A DNA stretch of 64,000 nucleotides from Takifugu bimaculatus (Eukaryota > Chordata > Actinopteri > Tetraodontiformes > Tetraodontidae): contig CP034977.1 in the NCBI GenBank assembly GCA_004026145.2, positions 7,971,940-8,035,939 on the forward strand, written 5' to 3'. Positions 22,396 through 36,048 of this stretch are shown here, one piece after another. The notes under the pieces were generated by a model. The model was not told the origin of the DNA. It ran no database searches and saw only the letters and a list, made by a program, of their open reading frames with translations. Each line of letters starts with the position of its first letter. Positions within the stretch are counted from its first letter, which is position 1. The translations under genes were made by a program, and so were the position numbers.

Positions 22396-25329
22396 TCCAA
22401 GACCTATGTAACACCTGAACTTCTGGAACCTTCTGAGCCCTAATGGGGCATTTAGGTTAATTTAAGACTTTTCTTAGTCATAATATGTACTGGAAGTGAG
22501 TGACATGCAGACTTGAAGTAGATCATGTGTATAGAAAACCAAAATAACAGGTTGTGGGTAAAAGAAGGACAGATAAGTAGGAAGGGCCAAGACTGTTAAG
22601 ATATTTAAAAACCAATACGAGAGCCTTAAAATCAACGCTGGAGCAGATGGCGGCCCTGTGCAGCTGTTCTGATGCGCCGTCTCCTGATGACCAAGTTCAA
22701 ATCCAAACGCCAATATTCCACCAGGTCCAGATTTGTTGCAACGAGAAAGGAAACACTTCCAGTCATACAGAAGTCGAGCAAGCAAGACAGTGAACGCTGT
22801 AACTTTGACCTGTGCGGTTTCGACTGAGGAACGAGAGCTTTACCATCCACTGAGCTGTTTCCAGCTCCTCCACGAACGAGCTGATAGGAGGCCTTTGACC
22901 AGTGATCACATCAATGTGGGAGGCACCTTCCCTGCGCCGCTATTTTTGGGACAATCGTCCAATGAAATGGTGTAGTGGAGACTCTGTACATCCAAAGTTC
23001 TAGCCTGAACCACATAAATGATGAAATATACACGGAGGTGTGATTAGAAACAAACCACGGTGGTTTTTTGTCATGTGTTGCTGTGTTTTTCCTACTCAAG
23101 ACAGCAATTAGAGTAAATTCATTACTCTGTACAAGCTATTATAGCGCCATTAAAAGTCCATTATGAGAGAAAGCTGTAAGACCATTGGAGGTGTTTGAAG
23201 GCCTTCTGGGTCTAAGTCATAGATGCTTAAGAGACAAAAATAGAGGCATTAAATGTTTTAACATGTCATTGATTATGTATTGATGTCTAAGAAGGCCATG
23301 GGGATTAGTTTGACCAGTAATGTGGCTGTGGTTGGCTTTCATACCTAACAATCCAAACATAATTAAAAAGGAACTCATTTTTAAGCAGTAGCAACTGGAA
23401 ACAGGATCAAAGTTCCAACTACATCATTACAATCTGCACAGAGACAGAAAAAAAAAGCAATAAAGCCTGTTCGTAAATGTCAGGGTTGGTAGATCATTAG
23501 GTTGGTAAGACCTCTGAGGGCAACAACGCCGAATGTCCATGTGCTAATTTTAACCTGTAGCTACTGTAGCTAACTCCAGAACGAAAGGTGACTCATTACG
23601 TTTAGTCAGCTTAATTACTGACATGGGTCAGTTATCCAAGTGCGTTTGCTGCTCTATTGGAAGTTGAATAGAAAACAGAGGTTTACATGTTTTGTAACCA
23701 GAAACGTACAAAGATAATTACAAAGATGAGTCCGGTCATGTTCATCTGGATCATCTAAGCAGCTTTAGAACTGTCTTTACATTATTACCTTTTGAGGCTG
23801 TCTGAGAACCGAGTTAGTTTATCTGCCTGACCAGTGAAAACGGGCTCGTACCAACAAACAGCCAGTTTTTAGCACGACTTCTGTCAGAATCTTTAGGTTC
23901 TCTCGTCCATGCAGCAGCACATCTATGTTAGTGCGTTTGTCGCGTCTTCACTCACTGTGCAGAATGTCATTTTTTCCACATTTGCAGCGCCTGAAGCCGC
24001 AAGTATTTGTTTCTATTGTGTGACCAAGACAGGCCCATTTGTCAGGAACAGCCCCCCCATCACCATCCCTGCAGTACTGATCAATTCTTGTAACGGCTGC
24101 CTTCATTTTAAGTTTGAACTCCTTATCTTTTCCAACTTTTCTGTACTCCATTAGAAGAAAGCTTTAATTCATCCATATAGTCCAGACAGATGATTGATAG
24201 TGAATGAAAGCCTCTTGTCTTGTAATATGTTATCCAAACATGAAGGCGATAATATGAAATCCTTCCTGTATTACAGCTGTCCTGCTAAATGAAATTTATT
24301 ACTCTCTTTAGACACTTTCTTTTAGAACTTGATTCATCCAACACTGATTAGTTTACAAGTATGATAATTACCCTGAAATTAATCCGGCAACATTTTTTTT
24401 TCTGTCTTTGAAATTAAATTTATCCAAGTGTGGGAATGCAATGTTTAAGATCCTATATTACTGCCGTAGCTAAATTGTCATAATTGGTTTTCTTTAGGTT
24501 CTGATGATGGTCTATGATACATATCATTTCATGTAATGGCCTGATGGAAGTTTTGGGTATCAATGTTTTATTAAAATCCCTCTCACAGACCAAATAAAAG
24601 CACAGACAGGGCTGGAAAGCCAGACAACCACTCAAGCAAATGTGTTGCTGAATGTCTAATCGACAAACAAACTAACCATCATCAAGGTGATTATCTCACG
24701 CACAGGATTAGTAGATAAATCTGTATATGCATCAGTGAGTCAGCCCACCTACCGTACTTATAAAAAGGATTCTTTTATTTCTGTGGCATTGACAGCTTCT
24801 GCTTAAGTGTAAAAAAGAGAACTAATGTGCTGTAAAGAGGAGACCAGTTGAATGTAATCTCAAAAGGCAGCCTCGCTCTCACATCTCTGCAGATAAGCCT
24901 CCAGGTTGGAGAGAAAAAATAGATTTTTTGCCCCCATCTACATGTAAAAACCCACTTCTCCCTCCCCTCGCCATCACCAACTCTCTTCCAAAGGATGAAA
25001 CTAATCGAGTTAAATCCTTTTAAATGGCTTACACAGATGGGTCTAATAGAAGTAATGTGTGTAAAGGATGAAGGGTACCCAGCCCAATAGCTATAATGGC
25101 TGTCAACATGACCCCGGGATAGGACCCTGATAATAATCCTTCCTGTGGTTTTCTCTCTGTAGCACAACCATCAAATATTGAAATAATCCACATGTATGCT
25201 GTCTGTGACAGACTGGTGACCCGTCCAGGGTGGGTCGCTAGAGGACAGTGCCAGTGAAGATAGAAAGACAAGGCAGCATGGTCATTTTTCTTTCTTTGGT
25301 GGATTTCTTTGTTGGATTTCATCACTGCG
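22396..25329. other. Non-coding stretch
   Basis: No coding region is supported. A short L2-like phrase (GACAGACTGGTGACCCGTCCAGGGTG) sits near 25,207-25,233. Confidence 0.55.
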
Positions 25330-25760
25330 CAGTTGTTAGGCATGATGTCTGGAACATTTGCCCCTCTTCTTTGCAAAAGAGTGGCAGATCTCCTGCACAC
25401 ATCCCTCCTCATCATCCCGCAGACATATAAATGGATTCAGGTCTGCGCTCTGGCCGGGCCATTCTAAAACTTTAATCTTCTCCTGCTGTTGTTGTTGATT
25501 CGGATGGACACGCTAGGTCATTCCTTTTCATCTCCAGCTTTCTAATGGAATCGTGAAGGTTTTCTGCCAAAACTGATGTTGTTTGTTCTAAGTATATATT
25601 TTGAGCTTTGGAAAGCCCCCCCCCCCACCAAAGCACAATGCTGCCCCACCATGCTTCTCTGTGGGGGTGGTCTTCTTTGAGTGATGCACGCTTTGGTTTT
25701 ATACCTAACATCCTCTTTGGGATTATGGTCGAAAGGGTCAACCCTGGTTTATACAGACCC
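25330..25760 (-). mobile_element. Antisense remnant of a Tc1/mariner-type DNA transposon
   Basis: Phrases such as TCTTTGCAAAAGAGTGGCAG, AGGTCTGCGCTCTGGCCGGG and CCCCACCATGCTTCTCTGTG are antisense hallmarks of fish Tc1-like transposase genes. The frame is broken, and a run of C has grown inside it near 25,618. Confidence 0.55.
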
Positions 25761-26179
25761 AAAAACAAGGTTGTCCCTGACTAACAAAGGACATGGCTGG
25801 ACTGGGACGTGCTATTTGTAAAACAAATGGGATCACTTGGTTTGGAAAAAAAACTGCAGTGACATCATCGGCACCTGATTTAAAGAAAAAGCAAAGATTG
25901 CTGTAATAAATATGTAAACCCACCGGGTAAAACGGGTCAAGCCAATGTTGTTTCCATGTGATCCTAGTTCGGTCTGTTCATGTTCATGTCTTGTCAGTCC
26001 CTTTTGTCCTGGATTCCCTCCTTTATCTCCATTAGTCTCCCCCCCTGATTGTTTCCACATTTTTGCCCGTCAATTTGACCTGTCATTACCTGCTGACCTT
26101 CCGTGTTCCAACCGGTCGGCTTATTAAAACCAGTTATGGATCTAAACCTTTGTGGAGTTGTGCTTTTTGGGTCACGTGA

Positions 26180-26466
26180 GCGGGAATAAAAACGTCACAG
26201 GCCAACATCACAGGCCTCATCCACAACAGCATTGCAACTGACATAAAAAGAAACCCACAGAGACTTGTCACCACTCTCATGCTGGATGAGGCCACCGGCT
26301 TAAATAAAAATGTGCTCATTCAGGGAAGGAATCGCCCGAGGACATATTCTTTGATCCCGTGGAACATTGTCCGAAATCTGCTGGGTGTCAACTCAGACGA
26401 GATCGTCCTCTCCAAAACACTCATCGGTCTAAAGAGAAAGGGAGCAACTCGACTTAAAACCAGTTA
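26180..26466 (+). other. Unrecognised 95-codon open stretch
   Basis: An open frame starts right after a stop at 26177-26179 and has a Met at 26279. It encodes a basic segment with regular hydrophobic spacing (SLIPWNIVRNLL, SKTLIGLKRKG). A possible acceptor (GTCACAG) lies at its start. It might be an exon or a piece of a mobile element; no domain is recognised. Confidence 0.25.
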
Positions 26467-28846
26467 ATACTTTTCAAAGCTGTCTTTTGAGATCCAAAGG
26501 CAATATCATAATGTTGTATGTTGACAGATCAGGGTGCTCGATTTTTGGGAGCCTGGCAAGAAACCTGGATATATGCATGTTTTTTTTATGGAGAAAATAC
26601 CAAAAATAGAACAGGTTAATTGAGGATTTTAATGTGCTTTATCCACAATATTGGCCACAGGATGGTGCCATGCTTTTAAATCATGTGACGTTCATCCCAG
26701 GACATCTGAAAGACCTCTGGGTTGCATTCTGCCCCTATCTCAAATGCTGAGAGGGACCTTTTTCCTGATGATCTTAATCTGTACAGCAGACAGGGTGTCT
26801 CTTCTCCACCATCCATCTCCTCCCTTCTCTATCGTTAGCTTGTCCTTTCCTTTGCCCTCCCTTTCCATACCTGAAGTCCGCTATCGCAAAAAAGACATAA
26901 ACTTGCACACACTTGACACGAGGTGTAGAGAAAGAAGCAGGGGAGGGAGGCTGGAAACTGTGTGGATGCTGTATCTGCTGTTTTGGAAAAATAGGCTCAT
27001 ATCTGTAGGAAAAAAATACATTCCATTAATCCTAAAAAGAGTTCCATCCTGTCGTCATGGGAACCAGCTTCCTCTTGCTGATTTTTGCCACAGTTTCTGA
27101 TCTGCTTGCTTTGGTCCAGAGTGCGGATGGTTTAGGGATGGTGTTCCTGTACTAGTGAAATCTGGAACCATTTGTCTATGTCTGTGGTGGACATGAGGTT
27201 CAGCATGTGTAATGTGCATCTGTGGTGAATGAGAAAGATCACCCCCATCACAGCTAGGCAGCACATTGTTTACATCCTGAAAAGACACACTTTCACTCAA
27301 ATCTTCCTCCTCCTCTGCCTCTGAGTCTGAGGCTGTTTTATGAAATACCTGGAAAGCCTTAATAAAATTACAACCATAGTCAGTGGCGCTGGTTGTCACT
27401 TTCCCACTTTCCCATATGACACATATATTTGTCCGGTCTACCCGGTAATCATGTCATATGTTTGTCGTTCTCTCACCCGCCTACATGTGATTGCAGCTTT
27501 CTCCCACTTCAAGGTGGAGGGGTGTATCCAGGGCACTGTCACTCCCACGATGTCCTTATAATTAGCTGTCAACAAGTCTGCTCTGGTAGAAAAATACTCC
27601 AGACTGTTAAAGGTTTTTGGAGTTCTTTCTCCATATCTAGGTAGGATATGTCCAGAATGCTTGCGAAGGTTTTGCAGCACGTTGAATGTCCATAGTGTCA
27701 CATATACATAATGTCATATGTATACGTGTCACATAGTGTCACGTATACATATGTTTATTTTACTTGAGTATCAGTGGATATATTGACAGTCATTACAAGT
27801 ACATTACAAGTAAAATAAGGCTGATATTTCCCAGAAACCACTCGCCCATCCTTAATTGACTTACCACAATGTTACCACAATTAATGCATTATTTTTTGAC
27901 CATAACACTGTCTTTCATAATATATGTGCCCTTTACAGAGCTTACACTTAAGTAACATGTAATATCCTATAGTTATATATAAAGCATGCACACTCCTTCT
28001 GCAATAGAATGCCAAAAGTTTGCAATTTGCAACTTTTTAAATTATCTTAACAGCGCCCCTAAAACCCAGGCAGTTTGCAGCCTTTGCCGTGGCAAATGGG
28101 CACAATAGTGGCAGATTTTATGGGCATTTTATAGAATGCGTTTAATGAACGGCCCTTTGCAACACACATTTTGTTTATGATCATGAGCCCTTCCCCCCTC
28201 ATTAACAGAGATCAGATGTGACTACACTTCTAATGTATGCACTGGAGTCATTAAAAGGATATAAATGCACACAACAAGAAATATGTACTGTATATGCATA
28301 TGTGTTATGTAAGGAATGACAAATAATAGACAAAGGAACAGTTAAGGTGCTGAATAATGGAGTAAAAGATGTTTGATTGGAAGACAGGCAGCAGAGACAT
28401 TTGGATTTGTGATGTGATCTGTCTCTTCCACAGCAGAGCTAAGGTTACCTATTCAGCAGATCCATGTCCCTCACAGTGTTCTAGTGGGATCAGAGTACAG
28501 TACAGTGATTCCTGTTTTGTTTATTGCTTTTCTGTTTACAGATTTCTTGGAGCACAGCATATTCATGCAGGTGATTATACTTTAATGCAGATCAGTATTT
28601 AAACCTTTAAAATTTCTTAATTTCCTCAAGAAATTCTGGCTTGAGGCTTCAGAAACCAACTTATTGGCTGTGTTAAGAGGGCTGGCCTTATTATCATATA
28701 AGAAATGTGTGTTTTTAAAGATTGTTTATTACATGCATTCCATAAATTGCCCTTAAAATCTGCCTATTTATGGAACACTTTACCGCAACAAAAGCTATAA
28801 ACAGATACAGGTGTTAGTTCACATTGAATAGTTTCACTTTCTGCTC
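26467..28846. other. Non-coding stretch
   Basis: AT-rich DNA without a supported gene. Near 27,690-27,750 a short CATATGT/ATACGT-rich low-complexity segment occurs. Confidence 0.55.
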
Positions 28847-29512
28847 TCAGGAGCTCAGTGAATTGGTACCATGGTAGGATGCTACCTTTCCAGTCATGAA
28901 ATTTCCTCACTACTAAATATTCTACAGTCGACTGTTAGTGGAAGCGATTGGGAACGATGGCAACTCAAGATTAGCTCAAGGGCAGTGTGTAGAGAGCTTC
29001 AGGGAATGGATTTCCATTGCCAAGCAGCTGCATCCAAGTTCGTTGCAAAACGAGGGATGCAGTGGTGTAAAGCACACCACTGCTAGACATTAAGAATCAC
29101 ACTTTCTGGCAATCTGATGGCATCTGGGTTGGGTTCGACCCCTTACTCCCAGTGAAAGGAACTCTCAATGCTTCAGCACACCGATTTGGACAATGTCATG
29201 GTCCCAATTTGAGGGCAGTGTTTGCTGATGACCCCTTCCTGTTCTACCAGGACTGTGCAACATTGCACGAATCAAGGTCCATGAAGACATGGGTGAGGGA
29301 GTTTGATGTAGAAAAACTTGAGTGACCGTCACAGAATCTGGACGTCAACCTGATAGAACACCTTTGGGAGGAGACTGCAAACAAGATCTTCTCGTCCAAC
29401 ATCATTGTTTCTGAAAGAGAGGTCAAGAATTCCCAGAAAGACACTTCTAACCCTTTTTGAAAGCCTTCCCAGATGAATGAAAGCTGTTATAGTTGCAAGG
29501 CTGGTTCAACAC
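28847..29512 (+). mobile_element. Decayed Tc1-like transposase copy
   Basis: Ordered phrases of a common fish Tc1-like transposase gene are present: GAGCTCAGTGAATT, GAAATTTCCTCACTACTAAA, GGAAGCGATTGGGAACGA, AGATTAGCTCAAG, GATGCAGTGGTGTAAAGCAC, CCAGTGAAAGGAACTCT and ATAGAACACCTTTGGGA, ending in the GAAGCTGTTATAGTTGCAA region. Internal segments are missing and frames are broken. No terminal inverted repeats are evident. Confidence 0.85.
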
Positions 29513-30169
29513 AATGGGATGCAAGGTCTTTATTCTTTTATTTCACTTCTTCTCTCTCGTTCAAACGCATTGCACACATCCTCCTTACTGGACTCTGGAG
29601 GACGCTTGGCAGTAATGATGTTCTGCTTCGATTCTACTTTGCGTCTTTTAACATTTACTATTTGCTGGCTCTTGTTTTCTTAAAACCCCCAGTTCACACC
29701 CCGGGAGCTAAAACAAGTAACGGTGTTCAAACAACTGTGGCATGTTTGTTATGAAAGTGAGTATTTAGTAGATATTTTAGCCATAGTTGTATATTAGTTT
29801 TATTTGATTGGTAGATTCAAAATACTTGTTTTGAAATCTGAAAAATAGTATTGTTTTTCTTTTGCTACTGTATTTTTAGAGATGCAGAGATGTTGGGCAG
29901 ATGAGGCGTGTTTCTTTTGAGCACCATGATTAAAGGCCACGTTCAAGTGTTCAAGTTTTCCAGTTTTGATGGAAACGGGCACAGCCATCATTTTATTGTC
30001 TGAGAGCCCTTTGAACTGATGTGTTCGTGAATGTGCACAACGGAATTGGAAAGATGCTATACAACAGCATCTCTAGGGCAACTGGTTCATCATCACTCTA
30101 TATTGCCATCCCTTTCATTTTCAATGAAACATTTCTTTGCTGCTGAGTGATAGCCGCCCATTCGATTCT
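29513..30169. other. Non-coding stretch
   Basis: No gene or named repeat is seen. The 93-codon frame at 29,473-29,754 partly overlaps the end of the transposase remnant and has no domain. Confidence 0.55.
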
Positions 30170-30385
30170 TGAGCCGTCTTGCGTGCACATGCTCTTTGCA
30201 GCCCTAAACATATAGTATATTTCCAATTTTGTCAAGGTCAGGAGACTTTCAGGGCCATTATTCTAGCAGTCCTATCAGCAGTCATCTCTGGTATTTTCCT
30301 TGGTCTTCCAGACCTGATCGTGACCTTCAGTGTTCCTTCAAGCAGCTCTGGGAGTGAAACCTCAGCACTGCCCTCTTGAATGATG
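30170..30385 (-). mobile_element. Antisense DNA-transposon fragment
   Basis: GTCAAGGTCAGGAGACTTTC with AGGGCCATTATT, and CTTGGTCTTCCAGACCTGAT with GTGACCTTCAGTGTTCC, are typical of the antisense strand of fish Tc1/hAT-like transposase genes. The fragment is short and decayed. Confidence 0.45.
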
Positions 30386-30673
30386 CTAAACATCTTAAGT
30401 CCCCCCCAAAGAGCAAAAAGCTCAGCTGCATCTTATTGTAAGCAACTATAGCTCCAGTTTGAACCAGAACAAAGATCAGGTACAGGAAGCTGACTCCATC
30501 TCTACTTTTAAGATTAGACTAGTTCTAGTTATTATCCTAGACACACAAATTATCATACTTAGAGGGCCGTCTAATTATTAGGTTCACATCTTAGTTATGC
30601 TGCTATAGGCCGAGGCTGCCGGGGTCCAGAAACATGATCACCTGACAGGCCTCTGTCACCCCACTGGGTCATG

Positions 30674-30748
30674 GTCTCCTCTCCTCTCCTCTCCTCTCCT
30701 CTCCTCTCCTCTCCTCTCCTCTCCTCTCCTCTCCTCTCCTCTCCTCCC
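30674..30748. repeat. (CTCCT)n microsatellite
   Basis: About 15 perfect CTCCT units occur in a row. Confidence 0.97.
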
Positions 30749-30934
30749 TACCAAGTAGATCAGTCATGGTTGTATGCTGACCTGCTGACCTCCAACCTCG
30801 CTGACCGACTCAACTCAACTCTACCAGCAGTTTATTTTAATTAATATAATGTATTTCAATGTTGAGCCTATTCTCTCCTCTACCTGTCCTCCCCCTTCTC
30901 CTCTCTCTCTACCCAGCCCCCCATCAGCAGGAGG

Positions 30935-31112
30935 GTCCCCCTACATGAGCCTGGTCCTGCTCAAGGTTTCTTCCTGTTAAAGGGGAGTTTTTCCTTGCCA
31001 CTGTTGCTTGTTGGGGGTCAGGCCCTGGGATTCTGTATGCACCTAGAAACAACTTTGATTGTAACAGATGCTATATAAACAAGGATTGATTGATTGATTG
31101 ATTGATTGATTA
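30935..31112 (+). repeat. Interspersed repeat tail ending in (GATT)n
   Basis: This is the best-preserved of three copies in the window. It runs CCTACATGAGCCTGGTCCTG, GGTTTCTTCCTGTTAAAGGG, TTTTTCCTTGCCACTGTTGC and GTAACAGATGCTATATAAAC, then a GATT microsatellite, which is probably the 3' end of the element. Confidence 0.85.
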
Positions 31113-33354
31113 ACTCCAGTTAGATTGTCCTCTTTTATTTGCATTTCAAAAGACTTTAAAATAATTCCTTATTTTATGCTGCATGCCTTTAAATAGTATG
31201 GATGCTGTTGAAGTGTGTCTTTTAATGCCTCATTTCTAATGCCACAATTTTTAAATAAAAAGTGAATAAAGTTTATTATAAGCGGATATTGCATTTCTTT
31301 GAAAAGCTTAACTTTGGTATATTGTGGGGCAAACGACAAAGGAGAATGACTAAATACTGACAAAGATGTACAGCTAGATGTGTTTCTCCAGATGGGTGAT
31401 TTTACAGTCGGCTGGTCAGTCTAATTGATGGTATATTCCCTCCCTCTAACTCAACTGAACACTGGGAAACCAGCAAACATGCAGAGAAATTGCAAACATT
31501 ATTATTTATATGATGTTTTTTTTTCCCGTTTATTTGTTTTCCTACAGTATAAAGAGCTATAAATGAATCAATTGAATGAGATCTTGTAAGGAATTCATCC
31601 ATGTTTTCCCAAGGAAAATACTTTGATGAGAATATCTAGTTTGGGTCACAGAACTGTACCTTAAGACTGAGAAGAGTTCTATCATGTTTATGGTTTCAAC
31701 AGAAAGTCAAGACTGTAAAGACGTCCAAAGCGTTTTCAAATTATGCTCAATTTTACTGTACAACAATCACAAAATTGAATTCTGTGCTGGTTTTATTAGG
31801 TTCTAACATTACAAAAATAATCCTCTTTAAGTCTTTTTAAGATTTAGAGGCTGGTCTTTGCTGCATGTGAATAAAAAAGAGCTCTATAAAGGCCAGTGGA
31901 ATGCAACCATTTAATTCACATATAATAATGAAATGTCTCCTTAATGCAATTTTATACAGCAGGGGAATAACAAGAGTAACAAATTAAATGTTGATGTCCT
32001 GTAGCATCAGCTAATTAGAGAAACTGTTTTTTTACTGATCCATCTGTCATATTGACTTTCCAGATAGTGAATATAGAACCATAATAAACCATGGCAACGC
32101 TTAAAGTTTACTGCCATTGCCAGTTAAACATGAGTAGAACATAGGCTTCTTGCTTCTCTGTCATCTCTCTACTCTATGGATTAATTTGTGCATTGTTAAA
32201 CTGACCAGATTTCTTTTATTCTTCACATGTGAACGGAAACTCACAACAAAACCTGATTACTGCGCTGGCCACCATCATCATCTGCTCTGATTAGATTGGC
32301 CCTCTCCATCCCCACTCTGGTCTCTGATCGATTGAGCTCTTCGTCTCCACATCATCTGCATCCCTCAGTGTGCCTCTGTCCTGAAAGCAATGTATTAAGT
32401 GCTTGTTTGGATCAATTTAATGTGCACTGATAGCATATTTGTAAACTGCTGACTGGCTGGCAAATCCCTTTAATTTACAATATGGTGCTTTTACAAGGAT
32501 CCTAGTGTTTGACATGCCAGTACCATCCATAGGGTGGACATTAGCAGAGCTAACAGATGCCGTGGACCTGAGTTGAATTGGTCTATTTTTTGGGGTTAAT
32601 AAAGAAAGCAAACTTTAGTCAAAAGCAGCTCACCACATTCAGAAGACACCAGCTGCGTCCCAGAGTGGACATCATCAGTCTGTCGATGGGAACCACCTGG
32701 CACCTTACATCATTGAGAAGTGTTTCCACTAAGCACAATTTTTTTTACTGCAGAAATGTTGTGATTCCTCGAGAAGCAGCACATTTAACTGAAAATATAA
32801 CCGCAGTAGTGGAGTACATATACCATATATATATATACCACATATATACAATACCGGCCACGCTTCCCCCTTTTAAATCGAGATTCCATTTAGGAACATT
32901 GAGTTGATACTTTTAGAAGAGCTGTGCGTTGAATGCTTTAAGAAGAGTTAATGCAGCTTATTGCTCTCATTTTGGTGGAATTAAAAACTAATACAACTTT
33001 ATTTCCCAGGAGCATTTCCTGCTGAACTGATCAGTGATGACATGAAGATTAAATGGTTTAACATATTGCTTTTTCATGCTTGACAGACTCACAAGCAACA
33101 CATAATTATCTGCGTAAAATATTCTGTTTCAAATGTATTGAAGCAAAATAAATGATGTGATGATATATTATTAACATAACAAGTGCTATATTTGATTTTG
33201 GAAGTTTGAAAATCCAGTATTGGTGTTTTAACATTAAGATTATTATTTTTATATATATATATTTATACGGTAATAATAATAATATTTTTAAAAGTTCTTT
33301 TGCAGAACATTAACAGCTCATAGGTGTTTTGCTGTCAGCTGGATTGAATTTACA
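31113..33354. other. Non-coding stretch
   Basis: No supported gene. There is a short AT/TA run near 32,820-32,850 and another AT-rich run near 33,250. Confidence 0.55.
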
Positions 33355-33485
33355 CACTATACTGCCACAAATATTGGGATGTCCCTCTAAATAATTGAAC
33401 TCAGGTGTTCCCATCACATCCCTGTCCACAGGTGTATAAAATTAAACACAGATGCAAGCTGTCTGCTTCTACAAACACTTGGGAA
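33355..33485 (+). mobile_element. 5' end of the same Tc1-like family
   Basis: TATACTGCCACAAATATTGGGA, AATAATTGAACTCAGGTGTT, CCACAGGTGTATAAAAT and CTGCTTCTACAAACACTTG match the terminal and 5' leader region of the fish Tc1-like family whose transposase remnant is at 28,847-29,512. Only this end is present. Confidence 0.75.
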
Positions 33486-35714
33486 AGAACATCTTGCTTT
33501 GGTGCAATTATGCTATCATCTGGAGGATGATGTTCTGGTGTTCTTTCCATTCTTGGTCCGTTCTGTTGCTTTTTGCATTGGCCCAGTTTTAATTTTGAGG
33601 GCCTCCCAGATGTTACCTAGGTCACCAGTTGTGGTTAATTTTATAAGGAGGTCAGATTATCCGGCAGAGGGAGCAGAGCTGGATTATATTTGGCTGTATC
33701 GTCTCATCTAGTCATCTTTGTTTTCTCTATATATTATTAGCATTTCTTCATTGTATGTGACTTAGTCACCAGATGACTCTGTTCTAACATATTGGTCCAT
33801 TTCTGAAAATTGAGCACACCATCTACTTTCCCATCCAGCTCCAAATGAAGGAAAAATGTTCCTTGTAGTGATGTTCATTGGGCCACATTGAAACTCGTCT
33901 TCAGGAATGAGAAGTTCAGTGGACCGACTACATTGCTTGTAAATCTACCTTTCAGAAGTGCAGCATATTAAATATATATCAACATAGGAACATCTTCATT
34001 TTTTCCATTGTAGAAAATGTCTACTTTGATAGATTTAAGTCTTCATAAATTGTTAGGTAGCAGGTAAGTGCTTTTACTTCCACTGTCTTGTCCACTCTTG
34101 TGTCTTACCAAATGAAATAAAGTCTTGTCAAAGCAGAATAAGGCGCAGCCATTCCAGAGCAATGTTAAATAATTTATTAAGGCTCCAGAGTTAGCTTGTA
34201 TTGGCTAATGAACCCGAATCCTCACCCATCCCCCGATACTTTCATTCCATTTTTTTCCAGCTTATAACACTTTTCAACATTCAAAAACCGTGGAATGATT
34301 CACTCAAACACTGAAGTCCCCATAGCTTTGAAGAAGCACTAACTAGAATGCAAATACTATTTTAAATAAGTCAAAAATGACCTTCGCCTGAAATGCGCAC
34401 TTGGTTCTGTCTTTAGCGTGGCCAATCCTCCGCTACATTGTCGTCAACTTTTTCACCTCTTTCCATCAAAAAAACTTGTGAATCCTGAATTCATACATTC
34501 AATCATATTCTCACAACTATTGTCCACTCCTAATTGTGGTTGCAGGAGTACGGGAGTCTTTAGTCCCAGCTGTACCTGTACCGGATCCATAACCTTCCTC
34601 CCATAAGGTGCAGTGATACATTAGTGATTGTCCATCCTATCAGTGATACACAGAGTTTGCTTTCTGCTTTTCAACAGCCAGTGTGTCCATCAGAAGTGGT
34701 TGACTTTCATTAGGTCTGTTTTCACCTTGTCTGAGTAATGTATTTTATGGTTTTATTGCACTGCAGAGCACGTCTTCCACTATCCTCAGCGCTGTTGTCC
34801 TCGCCAGTTTTTCTGCAGCAAAATGTAGGTAGAAGGTGAGAGAAACGTCAATAGACATCCCATTATTTTATCTCTTCAGACACTTGAAGGCATGACAGCA
34901 CAGTTCCGAAATATTGTTAATGTTGTTAATATTGGATTATTTTGAGCACCTGTTTCTACTGTTTGCATCCTGCTCAGTGTCTCCCTGCGCCCTCGGTCGA
35001 CCTCTGAAGGCTCCATCCTGAAGATGTGGCGTGGCTCCTTACGTGTTGGACACGCAGACGAGGACATTTTGGATGAAAATGCTTTGGAGCTCTTGATAAT
35101 AACAGTTCTCATCAATCCCAGGATTTTTATCTACAACTCCAGTGAACAAGATTCATTCACCTGGGGACATGGCTGCAAATTGACTTCAGGTAGTGCTAGG
35201 TTCAAACGACCTGAAACATGAGAGAAACAAATGAGGCAAAGACAACAGTTTTGAATTTTACTTGCAAGGAGAACGGAGAGATGTGCTCAGTTACAGATCT
35301 CCAACACGTTCTGACGCACACCTCCCGCCATCCTTCTTTTATTGAAATTAGGAGGTCCCTAGTTACACAGAATTCAAATGTGTCCAAGGGAGGGGGAAAC
35401 ACAAGATAGCAGGTCCCAAACAAAGCAAAAGACTGTAAATCATAATGGTGGGATTATACGTAGGTCTTCACTGATTTGATTAGCTTAGCTCGCACACAGC
35501 ACATTCTTCCATATCAGACAGATTAAAAGAACATCTCCTGTGTCATGCTCTGTAGCTCTATCTCCAGTCAATGTCACTTCCCCACAGCAGCTGCATTTCT
35601 GTCGCCCTTGACCAGAGAAGTTCGAGTTGACATATCAAGCATCATGAACATTAAGCATTAGCATCATTAGCATGCAAATGGTCCACAGGGGCTATATATT
35701 TTCAAGCTCTCTCC
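33486..35714. other. Non-coding stretch
   Basis: No gene is supported. A 79-codon minus-strand frame at 34,876-35,115 has no recognisable domain. Confidence 0.5.
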
Positions 35715-35815
35715 CCAGCGATTTCAGAACTGAAGAAGCCTTCTGGATAGAAGGCGAAACGTCTTCAAGAGAAGAAATCCAGTCCAGTTGACAGAGAAAA
35801 CTACCTTGGATGAAG
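35715..35815. repeat. Short interspersed-repeat tail (GAAGAAGCC...GGCGAAACGTCTTCAAG)
   Basis: CTGAAGAAGCCTTCTGGATA then GAAGGCGAAACGTCTTCAAG and AAGAAATCCAGTCCAGTTG form a well-known teleost repeat tail. I believe it belongs to a retroelement, possibly Penelope-like, but cannot prove the class from this fragment. Confidence 0.5.
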
Positions 35816-36014
35816 CATTAGCAAATAATAAGAAACATTAAGTAATGAGATACAATATAACAAGAATAAAGAATATAACAAGGTAAAAGCAAATAAGAGA
35901 TAACTTTAATATAATGGATCTAACAGGTAGACATTTATATTTAAAAATTTAAATATCAGAGGACATGTCAAACTCATGAAAAAACAGACCTCTCTTACTA
36001 ATTCCTCCATGCAG

Positions 36015-36048
36015 GAGTTGCTGTTGCTACATTGAGCAACAGCAACTC
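36015..36048. repeat. Perfect inverted repeat, 14-base arms, 6-base loop
   Basis: GAGTTGCTGTTGCT at 36015-36028 and AGCAACAGCAACTC at 36035-36048 are perfect reverse complements around ACATTG. No gene is adjacent. Confidence 0.9.
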
